This document shows positions 54,137 to 64,000 of a DNA stretch of 64,000 bases, in pieces. This DNA comes from Aureliella sp046290675 (GTDB lineage Bacteria > Planctomycetota > Planctomycetia > Pirellulales > Pirellulaceae), in assembly GCA_046290675.1 (NCBI GenBank), contig JBKAHA010000002.1, positions 558,001 to 622,000 on the forward strand. The letters run 5' to 3'. The notes under the pieces are model-generated. The model did not search any database and was not told where the DNA came from. It saw only the letters and a list, made by a program, of their open reading frames with translations. The translations under genes were made by a program, and so were the position numbers. The stretch's first letter is position 1. Each line of letters begins with the position of its first letter.

Positions 54137-57100
54137 TCAGACCCGGAACGGTCCCATGCCTTCGGCGTCGTCGCCGAATAGATCGTCAAACGCATCGTCC
54201 ATCGCATCGCTGCTGAACTTGTTCTCGCAAGTCAGCGAGTCGAATAGCTCGTCATCGGAATCTTCCCCTTCCGCGACAAGCGAGCCAGGCAAGACTGGTC
54301 CGATAAAGTCTTGATCCAAGTCATCGCTTAGGGCTTCGAGAAGAGACTCGTCGAGTGATTGTTGGATCTCGCGAACAACCTGCTCTCCTACGGTTTCGAT
54401 GATCTGCTCTGGAGTGACCATCATGACGTAGGCTTCGTTGGTTAGATCCGCTTCCCCTTCAGCTCCACCGCCACCGGAGTTGCTGTTGAGGAAGTTGATG
54501 ATGACCAAAGCATCGAGAGGAGTTGCGTTTTCGTCACCCGTTGGATCCAAGAACGGAGCTGGCTCGACGCCTGAATTTGGAAGGAACGTCTCGTTGCCGT
54601 TGTTCAGATAGTTCACCACGATCAGTGCGTCGATTGGCGAAACGAATCCGTCGGCATTCACATCCAAATTGCCGTTTGGATTTTGCCAGCGACTTCGTTG
54701 AACTCGAACACGCACATCGGCGACGTTAGAGATCGTCCCTACATCATCTGCGACCACATAGGAGAATTGAACATCGCCAAAGAACTCGGCCGATGGCGTA
54801 AAGACAATCGTGCCGTCATCCTGAATTGTTGCCGTGCCGCTTGGTGACGGCGAAGCCACGATCTGCACGGTGCTTGGATCCAGAGTGCCATCTAGGTCGG
54901 AGTCGTTGTCAAGAACGTCAATCGTGATCGCTTCGTTCTTGAAGGTGAACGTCGAATCGTCTACCGCAACAGGTGCATTGTTGATGGTAATCGTAACGAA
55001 TGCCTCGTTGGAGACGTTCCCTGCACCATCACGAACCGTATAGCCCAATTGGTCAACACCTCGGAATCCTGCCCCGGCGGTGTATTCGATGACGCCCGTT
55101 TGATTCACAACAGCACTACCAGAGGATGGGAGGCTCGTGATGGTAATCGTTCGAGGATCAATGGCCGTATCAATGTCTGTGTCGTTAGACAGCACATCGA
55201 GCAAGCGGGTCTGTCCGACTCCCAGAGAGTATTCGTCATCAACGGCAACTGGTGGATCATCGACGCCGGTCACATTGATGGTAACGTTAGTCGCACTCTT
55301 CAGACCTTCGCTATCTTCAACCTCGTAAGTAAAGCTGTCGCTCACGTTCTGTCCATTGGACATCTGCTGGATCGAAACAACTTCGGCAGGATCATAGCTA
55401 AACGAGCCATCTGCGTTGATCACAACGACTGCACCTAAGCTGGATGTCGTCGTGGCAGCGACCGCACTAAGCGTGTCGTCAGGCAGATCAACATCCGTAT
55501 CGTTTGCGATCAGGCCAGGACCACCAACGGTGAGCGTAGAATTCTCATCCGTTTCGTAGTTGTCCGATACCGCGACAGGTCGATCGTTCACGGGGGTGAG
55601 CGTGATCGTGAATGTCTGTGGTTCAGATGTGTTTACATTGACACCACCGGATGGACCTCGGTCGACAGCAATCACAGTCACGACTGCAGAGCCGACGGCG
55701 TCGCTCGCCGGGGTGAACTGAAGTACGCCCGTATTTGAGACAGTCGGTTGGACGGTAAACAAAGCAGGGCGATCGTTGGTTACCGAGAAGTCTACGACTT
55801 GGCTCGACTCGTCTGTCGCTGTGGCTGGATCATTCAAGATGCCGGCTGCCGGGACGATGTCCGAAGCCCAGTTCGCCGAGAACGCCCCACTGTCCTCAGC
55901 CACGCTCACGTCGGCACCCGCAGTGAACGCCGGAGCGTCGTTCGCAGGGGTGATCGTGATCGTGAATGTTTGAGGAGCTGACATGTTGACGTTGGGTGCG
56001 TCGGAAGCCCCATCGTCGATCGCTGTTACGACCACAACGGCTGTCCCATTCGCATCTGGTCCCGGTTTGAACGTTAACGTTCCGTCGGAAGAGACAGCTG
56101 GCTGGTCGGAGAACAATTCGGGGTTATTCACGTCCAGTTCGAAGCTAACCGTCTGCGATGCAATCTCGTCCAGTGCGTTCGGTGGACCCGCGAGAATACT
56201 GGTCGCCCAGTTATCAATCGAAACGACGTCCGAGTCTTCGTTGACGACTTGGTCGTTGCCCTTCACGAACTGCGGAGCATCGTTCACGCCGCTGATGTTG
56301 ATGACGATCGTACCGGAGCCACTTCGTGCTGGAGTGCCGTCGTCGGTAACGACGTAGAGGAAGGTGTCGTCGCCGACCAAGTCTTCAGGCGGCGTGTAAG
56401 TAAAGGACACGATCTCGTTGCCATTGAACACAGGTTCAATCGTACCGCCACCGGCACTCGTGCGCTCAATCTGCGTCATGATCAATGACTGGCCAGTTTC
56501 ATCGCTTGGTCCTGGAAGATCTCCAGCAAGGACGTCGGCCGCGTCGATGGTAACCGGAACGTCCTCTTGCGTGCTGGAAACAAACGCATCAGGAATCGGC
56601 GGGTCGTTGACTGGCGTGGCGATAATCGTGAAGGTCTGTTCGATTGACGTATTCTGGTTTGGAGCAGGTGCATCCGCGCCATTGTCCATCAGCCGGACTT
56701 TGACTTCGAGGTTCGCATTATTGCTGTTGACGTCCGGTGCTGTCTGGAAGGTTAGAGAACCATCCGGGGCGATCGACGGTTGAGTGGTGAACGCGGATGG
56801 GTCGGTCGCAACGACTGAGAAACTGATTTGCTGAATGTTCTCGTCGTCCGTTCCTACCGGTCCACGGCGGACATCTGTTGCGAATCCGCTTTCACTAACG
56901 AGGCCGGCGTCTTCGTTCACCGTGATCGATCCAGGGATCGTGAACTCAGGTGCATCGTTGATTGGCGAGATCGTGATCGTTAATGTCTGCAGTACAGAGT
57001 CGTTGTCATTCGGCAGAGGCGAATCAACTCCATCGTCGACCAATTGAATGACCACGAGCGCGGTTCCGTTTTGGTGCAATGCTGTCTTGAAGGACAATTC

Positions 57101-60100
57101 GCCAGCAGGCGTCAAACTCGGCTGGATTTCGAACAGATCGGGATTGCTCACAGAGATAACATTGAAGTTGAGCGTCTGACCGAGTTCATCGACGGCGGTC
57201 ACAGGTCCTGGAGCAGGGTTGCTGATCAAGCCTGAGACTGTCGTAATGGTCGTGCCTTCGAAGTCTTCTACATCTTCGATCACGGTGACTTGAGCCTGGT
57301 CAACCACAAAGGTCGGGGCGTCGTTAATCGCGTCAGTCAGGATCGTGAATGTCTTCGTCTCGGAGGTGTTGTTGTCTGGCAGTGGACCAGCCGTACCATC
57401 GTCGCTGAGAGTCACAAAGACGCGAAGATCAGCGTTGTCCGAATTGACATCTGGACCAGTTCGGTAGGTAAGCGTTCCGTCGGCCGCAATCTCTGGCTGA
57501 ACGGTGAAGGCCGTTGGGTCAGCAGCAACCACACTGACGATGAACTGCTGTCCTGATTCGTCCGTTGCAGTATCCGGTCCTGGTGCCAGATTGGTTGCGA
57601 AGTCCGCAACTTGGACTAAGCCCTGATCTTCGAAGCTGTTGACTTCGACAGGGATTTCGAAGACTGGAGGATCATTGACTGGTGTGATGTTGATCGTAAA
57701 GGTTTGGTCTGGCGTCGCTACGTTCACGTCACCGTTTCCAGTGCTGTCGTCGGCACCGGAGTCCATCAAGCGAACGACTACCTCGGCAACGCCGTTCTGA
57801 TCCGCGGCCGTCTTGAAGGTGAGGTCGCCTTCTGGGGAAATGGATGGCTGTACCTCAAATAGGCTTGGGTCTGAAACTGAGACGGTCTCAAAAGTCAGCG
57901 TTTGCTGAGTCGCGGGGAGTTCCGTTTCATCCACGGCTGTCGCTGGACCTTGAGTCGGGTCGACCGCGAAACCAGCGAATGTGGTCGGATCGTCGCCGGT
58001 TACTTGTTCGTTGTCTTCGAAGACAGTGATCTCGGTTTCGGCGAGAGTGAAGCTCGGAGCGTCATTGACCGGGGTCACACTCAGTGTCAACGTCTTCACA
58101 GTCGTATCGACTCCGCCGTTCGCAGTGCCACCGTCATCCATTAACGTCACCAATATGGTGAGATCGTTCCCGGTGTCATTGTTGACGTCTGGAGCGAGTT
58201 CGAACTCAAGATCCGCAGTCCCAGCGTCGGCGTCAAAGTTGACAACGCTTGGCTGGGTAGTAAAAGCGGAAGGATCCACGGCTGCTACGGTTAGAGTCAA
58301 ACCTTGCGATGCCAACTCGTCCAACGCGTCCGAGGGACCTGCGGCTGCGTTGATGACGAAGTCGGTGATGCTCTGGGGACCCGCGTCCTCGAGCAACTCG
58401 ATTGGGTTGGTTGGCAGATCAAACTCAGGCGCGTCGTTGACCGATTCCACAATGATCGTGAAGGTCTTCACCACAGATTCACTAGCAGGTCGGGCATCAA
58501 GAGCAGCGACTCCCGTGATCGACTCGCTGGCCAGTGGATTCACCGACGGTGCGGCGTCAGGAGCAATGTCGACTAGGTCGACGTTGCTCAGCTGGAGTTG
58601 ATCGCTGCCCATGGGAAGGAACGAGGTGACATCCCACGTGCCAGTGAGCCCAGCCAAAACGCCAGCAGCGGGCGAGTTGATCGCGTTGCTGATTGCTTCG
58701 CTCAACTCGTTGCGGGTGAACGCAGGATCGTAAGCGATTGGTGAATTACCGGCTGTGATCCCCGCTGTCGATGGAGGGGTTGCAGTGACGTCTTCGAATT
58801 CGAAGGTAATCGCATCTCCGTCTACGTCGGTCAGTGTGACGGTGGCTCCGTCGTAGGTCTCACCAGCCAGCAGGGTCGTAAACAAGTTCGTCAGCGTTGT
58901 AACGTTGCTTGCTGCATCAGCCGTAGCAGACGCTTCTCCGACCAGACGAATTTCGCCGGTGACCGAGTCCTTGAATGCTTGGACGCCCCATGTGCCGCCA
59001 CCAGCTACATTCGCCGGAGGGGGATTGTTGATGGCATCCAAGATCTTGTCATCGATGGTGCCGACGGTGTCGGTATCGTCGTATGCAATCGCAATATGAG
59101 GGACGCCGCCAGTGGAACCTGTTCCAGGCAAGTTGGCGTCGTCAAATTCGAGGATGATCGAATTGCCATCGGCATCGGTGATGGTCAGCGTGGCACCGTC
59201 GTAGGTCGAGCCACTTCCCGCAGCCGCCACTCCGCCGTCAAACAGGTTGCGGAGAACGGACTCACCGCTGCCTGTGTCAGTTGCGATGACTTCAACCAAA
59301 ATCTCCGGCGGGAACGGAGCTTGATTATTGACGTTCGCGTTGAGCTCAAAGGTGAGCCCACCATCGTCAGCGATGGTCGGGAGTGTCGCAAAGAGTTCTG
59401 GACGCGATGTAGTCGTCGTGAAGGAGACGGTTTGGTTTTCTGGCGACGTGCCCGGCCCAGAGGTCTCATCACTCGCTCCATTCGGGGCTGCAAGGATGTT
59501 CGACGCGAACATGTCTAATTGCTGAGGACCGGCGTCTTCAGTTACGGTGACAACCGGAGGAGCAGGCAAGTCGAACAGCGGCGAATCATTGAGAGCGCTG
59601 ATGTTGATGGTGAGGGTACCGACGTCCGTCAGGAAGTCATCTTCCAACTGCCCGGTCGCAGTGTTGAATGACTGCCCGTTGTCTTGGATCGTGACTTCGA
59701 CAAGAACCGGCCCATCGATTTGGTCGTTGTAGTGAGCCGGCGGAATAAAGGTTAGCTCGTTGTTAGCCACTGTAACGCTTGCACCGGCCAAACCTGCGGG
59801 GCTGACGATCGCAGCACTGACGATGGTCAATTCCTGAGTCAGCTCATTGATTTGCGATGGAGTTCCAAGAACTCCTCGGAAGTCATTTGCGGTGAGTTCG
59901 CTTCCATCGATCACAAGAGTTTGATCTTCGAAGATCGCTGCTTGGTCGTCCGTGGCCGTCGGCTGGTCGTTGACCGGATTGACTGTGAGCGTGACGGTTG
60001 CGGGGGTGCCGCTCGTCAGGCGATTATCAACGGCGTTGTAAACAAAAGTGTCTGTACCGAAGAAGTCTGGATCCGGTGTGTAAATGAACGATCCATCTGC

Positions 60101-63100
60101 TGACAGCTCGAGTGTGCCTCGCTGTACGTCTCGGAGAGGCTGGATGCCAGCGGTAAGTGGATCCTCGTCGCGTACCATGAAGTCAGGGCTATCTGGATCG
60201 GTGTCGTTTGCCAGTACTCCAGGCGCGTCGACATTAAGGACTTGATCTTCATTCACGGAGAAATTGTCGTCTGCCACAATCGGCGGTATTCCATCAACGA
60301 CTTCAACCAAGTGATCTTCGACTTCTCCGCCAATGCCAACACCGCCGGCTAGCAAATCACCTGAGCGACTCAAACGGAATCGAGCCGTAGTGAAGCCAAT
60401 TGCGGCAGTGTCTGGTGTTGTGACCAAAATCGAAGTCTCGCCTTGCAGAACAGGCATGTCGCGAACGATCCGCTCCGAGGCACTGAACTGCCCGTCTTGA
60501 TTCCAATCGATCCAGACATCAAGGATTCCCGAGCCAGTCGACGTTATGGTCATTGGCACAGGCTGTGAAAGTGAGTTCAGCAAGCCACCAACAACGACAC
60601 CGTCTTCGTCATCGCCAAGGATGGTGAGCGTTTGGTTGGACGCTTTGGCCATGCCCAGCGCGAGAGCTCCGGCGTTGACTCGTTGATTGATTGCATCTGC
60701 AAAGGCAGAAACGATCTCGTTCGGAGCCGCCGTGCTCAAGTCAATGCTGACAGCGATCCGGCTTTCCGATGCAACGAAGGTATCGCCAGGGGCGGATAGA
60801 TCGTTCAATTCGAATCGAACGACCCGGCCCTGTCCGTCTTGGAGCTCAATGAACTGCCCATCAGCAAAACCAGTTGTTGGGAAGACCAAGTCAAACGTGC
60901 CGACCAGTACTGGAGTAATCGAAGGAGCTGCTGCCACATCGACAACCGCGTCGCTCGTCACGCCCAAGTCGACGATGCTACCGTTGGCGAAGGCGGCAAC
61001 GTTACTGATGGTACCATCGAGCAGTTTTGCATTGACTACATCTGCAAATGCGACGGCAATTTCGTCAGCCGTTGTCGCGGCAGAAATATCGACTGCAATG
61101 GTGTTGGCCGACGCAGAGGCATCGCTGTCGAGCTCGAAAATGAGCGTTACGATACCGCTGGTGATCGCAACCTGTTGGCCGTCTAACGCGGCGGAAGGTG
61201 CAGGGAATTGGAGTACACCCTGTCCACGATTGCCCAATACCAAATTCGGGATCGTGTTGTCGGTCAGCGTGGATTCCGCATCATCTCCACGGGCATTCGC
61301 TGATGGGGTTCCATTGGCGTCGCCGTCAGCGAAGCTGCCTAGTGCGAGCCTAGGAGCGTCAATTGGGAAAAGAGCGTGGCGAGGTCCGTTCACGTCGAGC
61401 GTTGTAGATGTGCCGCTCGCATCGCCGAAGTCCAATTGGACTTCAGGCATGACGATCGTGAATTGAGTGAGAGTCGTTGGACGGTTGGCTTGAAGCGGAT
61501 TGCCTGAAACGTCGCGAATGGCACCGATCGCCACGCCTTGCGAATCGCCTGCGCCATCGACGATGTCCGTCGCGTCAGGGATCATGACTGCATCTTCGCC
61601 CTGCAGGTACACAGGAACACCTTCGCCGCGCATCGCGGACATCATGGCCACAGCCATGTCGTATGGTGAATACGACTGGTCAAATGGAATTGCGACCGAG
61701 CCTGCAGTCACGGAGCCATCGGAGTCCCATTCGAAGGTCGTGGTGTTTCCACCGATTGTCACCGCAAGACTGGAACCATCCGCGGTAGAGACGCCGTCAG
61801 GTGCATCCAATCGAATGCCATCGCGATTATTAAGTGTGACTTCATAGACGCTGTCGGATCGCCATACTCCGGAAAGTGGCGTAAATCGCATGGTTCGGTT
61901 ACTTTCGTTGTAACCGAATACATAATCTACATCTGGAACTAAGCGTCGGCCGTTTTCTGTTAACACGACGCTATCGAGCGTAAGTGTGTTGCCAACGACC
62001 GTACGTGTGTCTGGCCCACTGCCGCCGAATGGATCTAGCAACAGGACTTCGAAGAAGGAAAGTGGAGCACCCGTAAGTTGGACGTATGTGGTGCTGCCGT
62101 CGATATCGACCGACTCAGAATCGTTGTCGAGTGGTCGTTGAAGGACAGCTTCCAGGCCGATAAAGTCGGCCCGGTCGAAGGCTCCTCGATCTTTAAACAC
62201 GTTGGACCCCAAACCTGCAGGCGAATTGACTGCTGGATCGTCCACACGACGTTGTCCGATCACATCTCGGTCTGGGGCGAGCGTTGGGCTTGGCGGCAAG
62301 CCAAGCGAACTCTTGATCTGAGTTAGCGACGCCAACTCGGCCAGGGAGTTAATCGAGCTATCGATCGCGTCGCTACCAGGGACTAGGTAGAAGTTGTTGC
62401 CAGCCGGATCGATGAATGGAGCCATGGTCGAAACGGTTCGGAACGATTCCGGCGCGCTGGCTGGAGTTGCTACCGCTCCGTTGGCGAAGTAGAAGTTCGC
62501 ACCGAGTGTGAACGTGGTGGCCGCACCAGAAACGTCAACTCCCGTCGAGTTGTTGGCAAGGATGTTGTTCAAGATCGTCGGAGAAGCACCTTCTTCGACA
62601 AGGATCCCGGTACCGGAGTCGCCGCCGTAGATGGTGTTGTTAACAACGCGTGCGATCGTTGATGGTCGGATCACATCATTGCCAGACGCGTCGGCAGAGA
62701 ATGCGTCGCCACTGATTCGAATGCCGCCACTTCCGTTAGAGTCCAATACGTTGTTCTGCAGTACGACTCCAGGAGCAAGGCGATCAGCGTTATTCGTTGG
62801 ATAGTTGATTGGCGCGCCAGGCGTCGACGGTGCACCACCTGCTCGTGGATCGGCATCAACGATGATGCCAAAGCCAGAACTGTCGCTGACGAACGCGGAT
62901 TCAATGAGCACAACGCCCTGGTCTCTCAGGCGGTTTGTGTCGCCGTGATCCTCACCGAATCGAGATTCGGCTCCGTAAACGAAGGAAGCCAGTCCTGGGA
63001 TGCTTGTCAGCGTAAATTGGCCATCCAACGTCAAGGCGGCTGGGCCGTGCAATTCGACGATGTCGCTATTCGATTGAACCAATGCAGAAACATTCAGCAG

Positions 63101-64000
63101 CGACTGTGCGGTTGGGCCATTGATGGCGTCGCGGATCTTCTTGGCTAGGTCCTCAGCCGTGTCGCTTGCGTCCACCGCGATGGCCACGTTGCCAACTGCC
63201 GTTCCGGCCGCACTATCCGTGGCACTGTTCGTAACATCGAACTCAAAGGTGACAACGGTTGTGCCGTCAGTCAGGGTAAACGTGGATCCGTCCGTAATGC
63301 CTGCGGAGGAGGTTACTTGGAAGCCCATGCCCTGCGCCAGACGAGCATTCGAATCGAAGGCGCGACCTGGGTTGAAGGGGTTGCTTACGTCCAGTCGGTC
63401 GCCAGCAACCGTCCAGCCGTAGTCGGCCGCGGTCCGAATATCCAACTGGTAGCGACCGGTCTCAATTTCATTGATTCCAAACCCGGAAGGCTCATGTTCG
63501 GCGTTCTCAGAGAAGAAGCCTGTGTCTGGGTCCGGAGCGGTAACGACAGGCGAATTGACGACGGCTTCACCGCGTTCGGCGAGACCGACCAAGATGTCGT
63601 CGAGGTAAACACCTTCGAATGCATTTTGTTGCGCGCGTTCCGCCTGAGCGTCGAAGCTACCCCGATTGAGCTGAACTCCGAATTCATCGGCAATCCGGCT
63701 GGTTACCAGATTAAGTGGTCCAGCGTCGGTGGCTTCAAAACGGTACAGCTTGATGGTGTTGCCATAAACGGGCCACACGTCGACGTTGGCTTCTTGACCG
63801 GCCACGTTCAACGCATTCGCCAGTGCAGCACGAACAGCATCACGGACGGCGACGGCGTCGTCGGCTTGAGTGATACGAATTGCTTCACTACCCGCAGTGA
63901 CTCCCGGGGTGTCAAGGATGGTTTCTGCTGGTAGACCGGTGACGCTGTAGACGCCGCCCTCAGGTGCATCTACGTTCAGGATATTTCCGCGAATCGCGTT
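54137..64000 (-). CDS. Giant cadherin-like/dockerin surface protein (5' end outside window)
   Basis: The frame is open to the window edge with no stop, so at least 3287 residues are present and the N-terminus is missing; a TTG at 63811 is not the real start. In protein order: a region with right-handed beta-helix character (nt 62950-62400, NNTIYGGDSGTGILVEE, TILNNILANNSTGV), four or more copies of a domain opening DG-x-T/S-FTLTDG...FEFD, a GEVED-like domain (DVWIDWNQDGQFSASERI), then about a dozen 110-residue cadherin-like repeats joined by (V/I)NDAP(x)F. Two FEFD-type domains are inserted into this array. Last is a dockerin pair (DVNADGFVSPIDALIVVNYL and DPTGDENATPLDALVIINFL) and an acidic tail. 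It is probably an exported adhesion or matrix protein; dockerins bind cohesins or calcium. Confidence 0.92.
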   Translation of the reverse strand, partial: NAIRGNILNVDAPEGGVYSVTGLPAETILDTPGVTAGSEAIRITQADDAVAVRDAVRAALANALNVAGQEANVDVWPVYGNTIKLYRFEATDAGPLNLVTSRIADEFGVQLNRGSFDAQAERAQQNAFEGVYLDDILVGLAERGEAVVNSPVVTAPDPDTGFFSENAEHEPSGFGINEIETGRYQLDIRTAADYGWTVAGDRLDVSNPFNPGRAFDSNARLAQGMGFQVTSSAGITDGSTFTLTDGTTVVTFEFDVTNSATDSAAGTAVGNVAIAVDASDTAEDLAKKIRDAINGPTAQSLLNVSALVQSNSDIVELHGPAALTLDGQFTLTSIPGLASFVYGAESRFGEDHGDTNRLRDQGVVLIESAFVSDSSGFGIIVDADPRAGGAPSTPGAPINYPTNNADRLAPGVVLQNNVLDSNGSGGIRISGDAFSADASGNDVIRPSTIARVVNNTIYGGDSGTGILVEEGASPTILNNILANNSTGVDVSGAATTFTLGANFYFANGAVATPASAPESFRTVSTMAPFIDPAGNNFYLVPGSDAIDSSINSLAELASLTQIKSSLGLPPSPTLAPDRDVIGQRRVDDPAVNSPAGLGSNVFKDRGAFDRADFIGLEAVLQRPLDNDSESVDIDGSTTYVQLTGAPLSFFEVLLLDPFGGSGPDTRTVVGNTLTLDSVVLTENGRRLVPDVDYVFGYNESNRTMRFTPLSGVWRSDSVYEVTLNNRDGIRLDAPDGVSTADGSSLAVTIGGNTTTFEWDSDGSVTAGSVAIPFDQSYSPYDMAVAMMSAMRGEGVPVYLQGEDAVMIPDATDIVDGAGDSQGVAIGAIRDVSGNPLQANRPTTLTQFTIVMPEVQLDFGDASGTSTTLDVNGPRHALFPIDAPRLALGSFADGDANGTPSANARGDDAESTLTDNTIPNLVLGNRGQGVLQFPAPSAALDGQQVAITSGIVTLIFELDSDASASANTIAVDISAATTADEIAVAFADVVNAKLLDGTISNVAAFANGSIVDLGVTSDAVVDVAAAPSITPVLVGTFDLVFPTTGFADGQFIELQDGQGRVVRFELNDLSAPGDTFVASESRIAVSIDLSTAAPNEIVSAFADAINQRVNAGALALGMAKASNQTLTILGDDEDGVVVGGLLNSLSQPVPMTITSTGSGILDVWIDWNQDGQFSASERIVRDMPVLQGETSILVTTPDTAAIGFTTARFRLSRSGDLLAGGVGIGGEVEDHLVEVVDGIPPIVADDNFSVNEDQVLNVDAPGVLANDTDPDSPDFMVRDEDPLTAGIQPLRDVQRGTLELSADGSFIYTPDPDFFGTDTFVYNAVDNRLTSGTPATVTLTVNPVNDQPTATDDQAAIFEDQTLVIDGSELTANDFRGVLGTPSQINELTQELTIVSAAIVSPAGLAGASVTVANNELTFIPPAHYNDQIDGPVLVEVTIQDNGQSFNTATGQLEDDFLTDVGTLTINISALNDSPLFDLPAPPVVTVTEDAGPQQLDMFASNILAAPNGASDETSGPGTSPENQTVSFTTTTSRPELFATLPTIADDGGLTFELNANVNNQAPFPPEILVEVIATDTGSGESVLRNLFDGGVAAAGSGSTYDGATLTITDADGNSIILEFDDANLPGTGSTGGVPHIAIAYDDTDTVGTIDDKILDAINNPPPANVAGGGTWGVQAFKDSVTGEIRLVGEASATADAASNVTTLTNLFTTLLAGETYDGATVTLTDVDGDAITFEFEDVTATPPSTAGITAGNSPIAYDPAFTRNELSEAISNAINSPAAGVLAGLTGTWDVTSFLPMGSDQLQLSNVDLVDIAPDAAPSVNPLASESITGVAALDARPASESVVKTFTIIVESVNDAPEFDLPTNPIELLEDAGPQSITDFVINAAAGPSDALDELASQGLTLTVAAVDPSAFTTQPSVVNFDADAGTADLEFELAPDVNNDTGNDLTILVTLMDDGGTANGGVDTTVKTLTLSVTPVNDAPSFTLAETEITVFEDNEQVTGDDPTTFAGFAVDPTQGPATAVDETELPATQQTLTFETVSVSDPSLFEVQPSISPEGDLTFKTAADQNGVAEVVVRLMDSGADDSTGNGDVNVATPDQTFTINITPVNDPPVFEIPVEVNSFEDQGLVQVADFATNLAPGPDTATDESGQQFIVSVVAADPTAFTVQPEIAADGTLTYRTGPDVNSDNADLRVFVTLSDDGTAGPLPDNNTSETKTFTILTDAINDAPTFVVDQAQVTVIEDVEDFEGTTITTVSGLISNPAPGPVTAVDELGQTLNFNVISVSNPDLFEIQPSLTPAGELSFKTALHQNGTALVVIQLVDDGVDSPLPNDNDSVLQTLTITISPINDAPEFTIPGSITVNEDAGLVSESGFATDVRRGPVGTDDENIQQISFSVVATDPSAFTTQPSIAPDGSLTFQTAPDVNSNNANLEVKVRLMDNGADAPAPNQNTSIEQTFTIIATPVNDPPIPDAFVSSTQEDVPVTIDAADVLAGDLPGPSDETGQSLIMTQIERTSAGGGTIEPVFNGNEIVSFTYTPPEDLVGDDTFLYVVTDDGTPARSGSGTIVINISGVNDAPQFVKGNDQVVNEDSDVVSIDNWATSILAGPPNALDEIASQTVSFELDVNNPELFSDQPAVSSDGTLTFKPGPDANGTAVVVVTAIDDGASDAPNVNMSAPQTFTITITPANDAPAFTAGADVSVAEDSGAFSANWASDIVPAAGILNDPATATDESSQVVDFSVTNDRPALFTVQPTVSNTGVLQFTPASDAVGSAVVTVIAVDRGPSGGVNVNTSEPQTFTITLTPVNDRPVAVSDNYETDENSTLTVGGPGLIANDTDVDLPDDTLSAVAATTTSSLGAVVVINADGSFSYDPAEVVSIQQMSNGQNVSDSFTYEVEDSEGLKSATNVTINVTGVDDPPVAVDDEYSLGVGQTRLLDVLSNDTDIDTAIDPRTITITSLPSSGSAVVNQTGVIEYTAGAGFRGVDQLGYTVRDGAGNVSNEAFVTITINNAPVAVDDSTFTFKNEAITIDVLDNDSDLDGTLDPSTVQIVASPSPSGTATIQDDGTIVFTPSAEFFGDVQFSYVVADDVGTISNVADVRVRVQRSRWQNPNGNLDVNADGFVSPIDALIVVNYLNNGNETFLPNSGVEPAPFLDPTGDENATPLDALVIINFLNSNSGGGGAEGEADLTNEAYVMMVTPEQIIETVGEQVVREIQQSLDESLLEALSDDLDQDFIGPVLPGSLVAEGEDSDDELFDSLTCENKFSSDAMDDAFDDLFGDDAEGMGPFRV

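Noticed and set aside
60687..61466. 259-codon plus-strand frame opposite the giant surface protein
   Set aside because: Antisense shadow created by the Asp/Ala/Thr-rich coding strand; many similar frames lie along the whole gene.
63811..63811. TTG at 63811 as the start of the giant protein
   Set aside because: The frame stays open to the window edge and the upstream codons read as continuous protein (TQADDAVAVRDAVRAALANA), so the gene is truncated by the window.
1..64000. CRISPR arrays, integrases, phage genes or tRNA genes other than tmRNA
   Set aside because: I looked for regular spaced repeats, recombinase motifs and tRNA T-arms; only the tmRNA T-arm was found.

Overview
The window looks like chromosomal DNA from a planctomycete, most likely a Rhodopirellula- or Blastopirellula-like member of the Pirellulaceae. 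The grounds are moderate GC content, a YTV-repeat secreted protein, an ECF sigma/FecR pair, a multiheme PA14/propeller protein of the planctomycete type, a Ser/Thr kinase with FHA partner, and a giant dockerin-terminated surface protein. Genes are loosely packed on both strands, and most predicted secreted proteins have no assigned function.

Layout. 247-3595 (+): a tight operon of ECF sigma factor, FecR-domain membrane protein and an SHD1/thioredoxin-like lipoprotein. The last gene is split by an in-frame UGA followed by a bacterial-SECIS-like hairpin, so it is a candidate selenoprotein. 3597-5021 (-): FAD/NAD(P)-binding oxidoreductase. 5471-9223 (+): Tricorn-type protease. 9372-11336 (-): terminator, tmRNA (ssrA), small zinc-ribbon protein, TfoX C-terminal-domain protein and ribosomal protein bS18. 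11710-20598 (+): tRNA-dihydrouridine synthase, Gly-rich secreted protein, Gfo/Idh/MocA oxidoreductase and a 1475-residue pentaheme protein. A MITE-like element with perfect 10-bp target duplications follows (20603-20768). 21472-23406 (+): YTV-repeat protein with two terminators. 23549-26280 (-): 6-phosphogluconolactonase, DUF6428-like protein, fumarase C. 26817-29664 (+): GntP permease, small membrane protein, histidine phosphatase.

30482-36857 (+): coiled-coil protein, then a signalling cluster of tandem-FHA protein, membrane Ser/Thr kinase, membrane protein and ECF-like sigma factor. 36909-39006 (-): SDR dehydrogenase and AGE-family epimerase. 39306-40010 (+): RNase PH. 40251-43848 (-): membrane protein, YacG, secreted basic protein, PAP2 phosphatase. 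44359-46270 (+): coiled-coil membrane protein and a phosphatase/cytochrome c'-like fusion. 46322-49782: poorly characterised proteins. 49937-51607 (-): RpoD-like sigma factor with a long HTH-rich N-terminal half. 52354-53886 (+): predicted Tat-exported protein. 54137-64000 (-): giant multidomain surface protein whose 5' end lies beyond the window.

Themes are regulation (three sigma factors, kinase/FHA, anti-sigma-like FecR), the cell envelope, and redox chemistry outside the cytoplasm. The best candidate for something undescribed is the UGA-interrupted lipoprotein of the ECF/FecR operon. Next are the tyrosine-phosphatase/cytochrome fusion and the HTH-array sigma factor. All calls are from reading the sequence; no database search was run.
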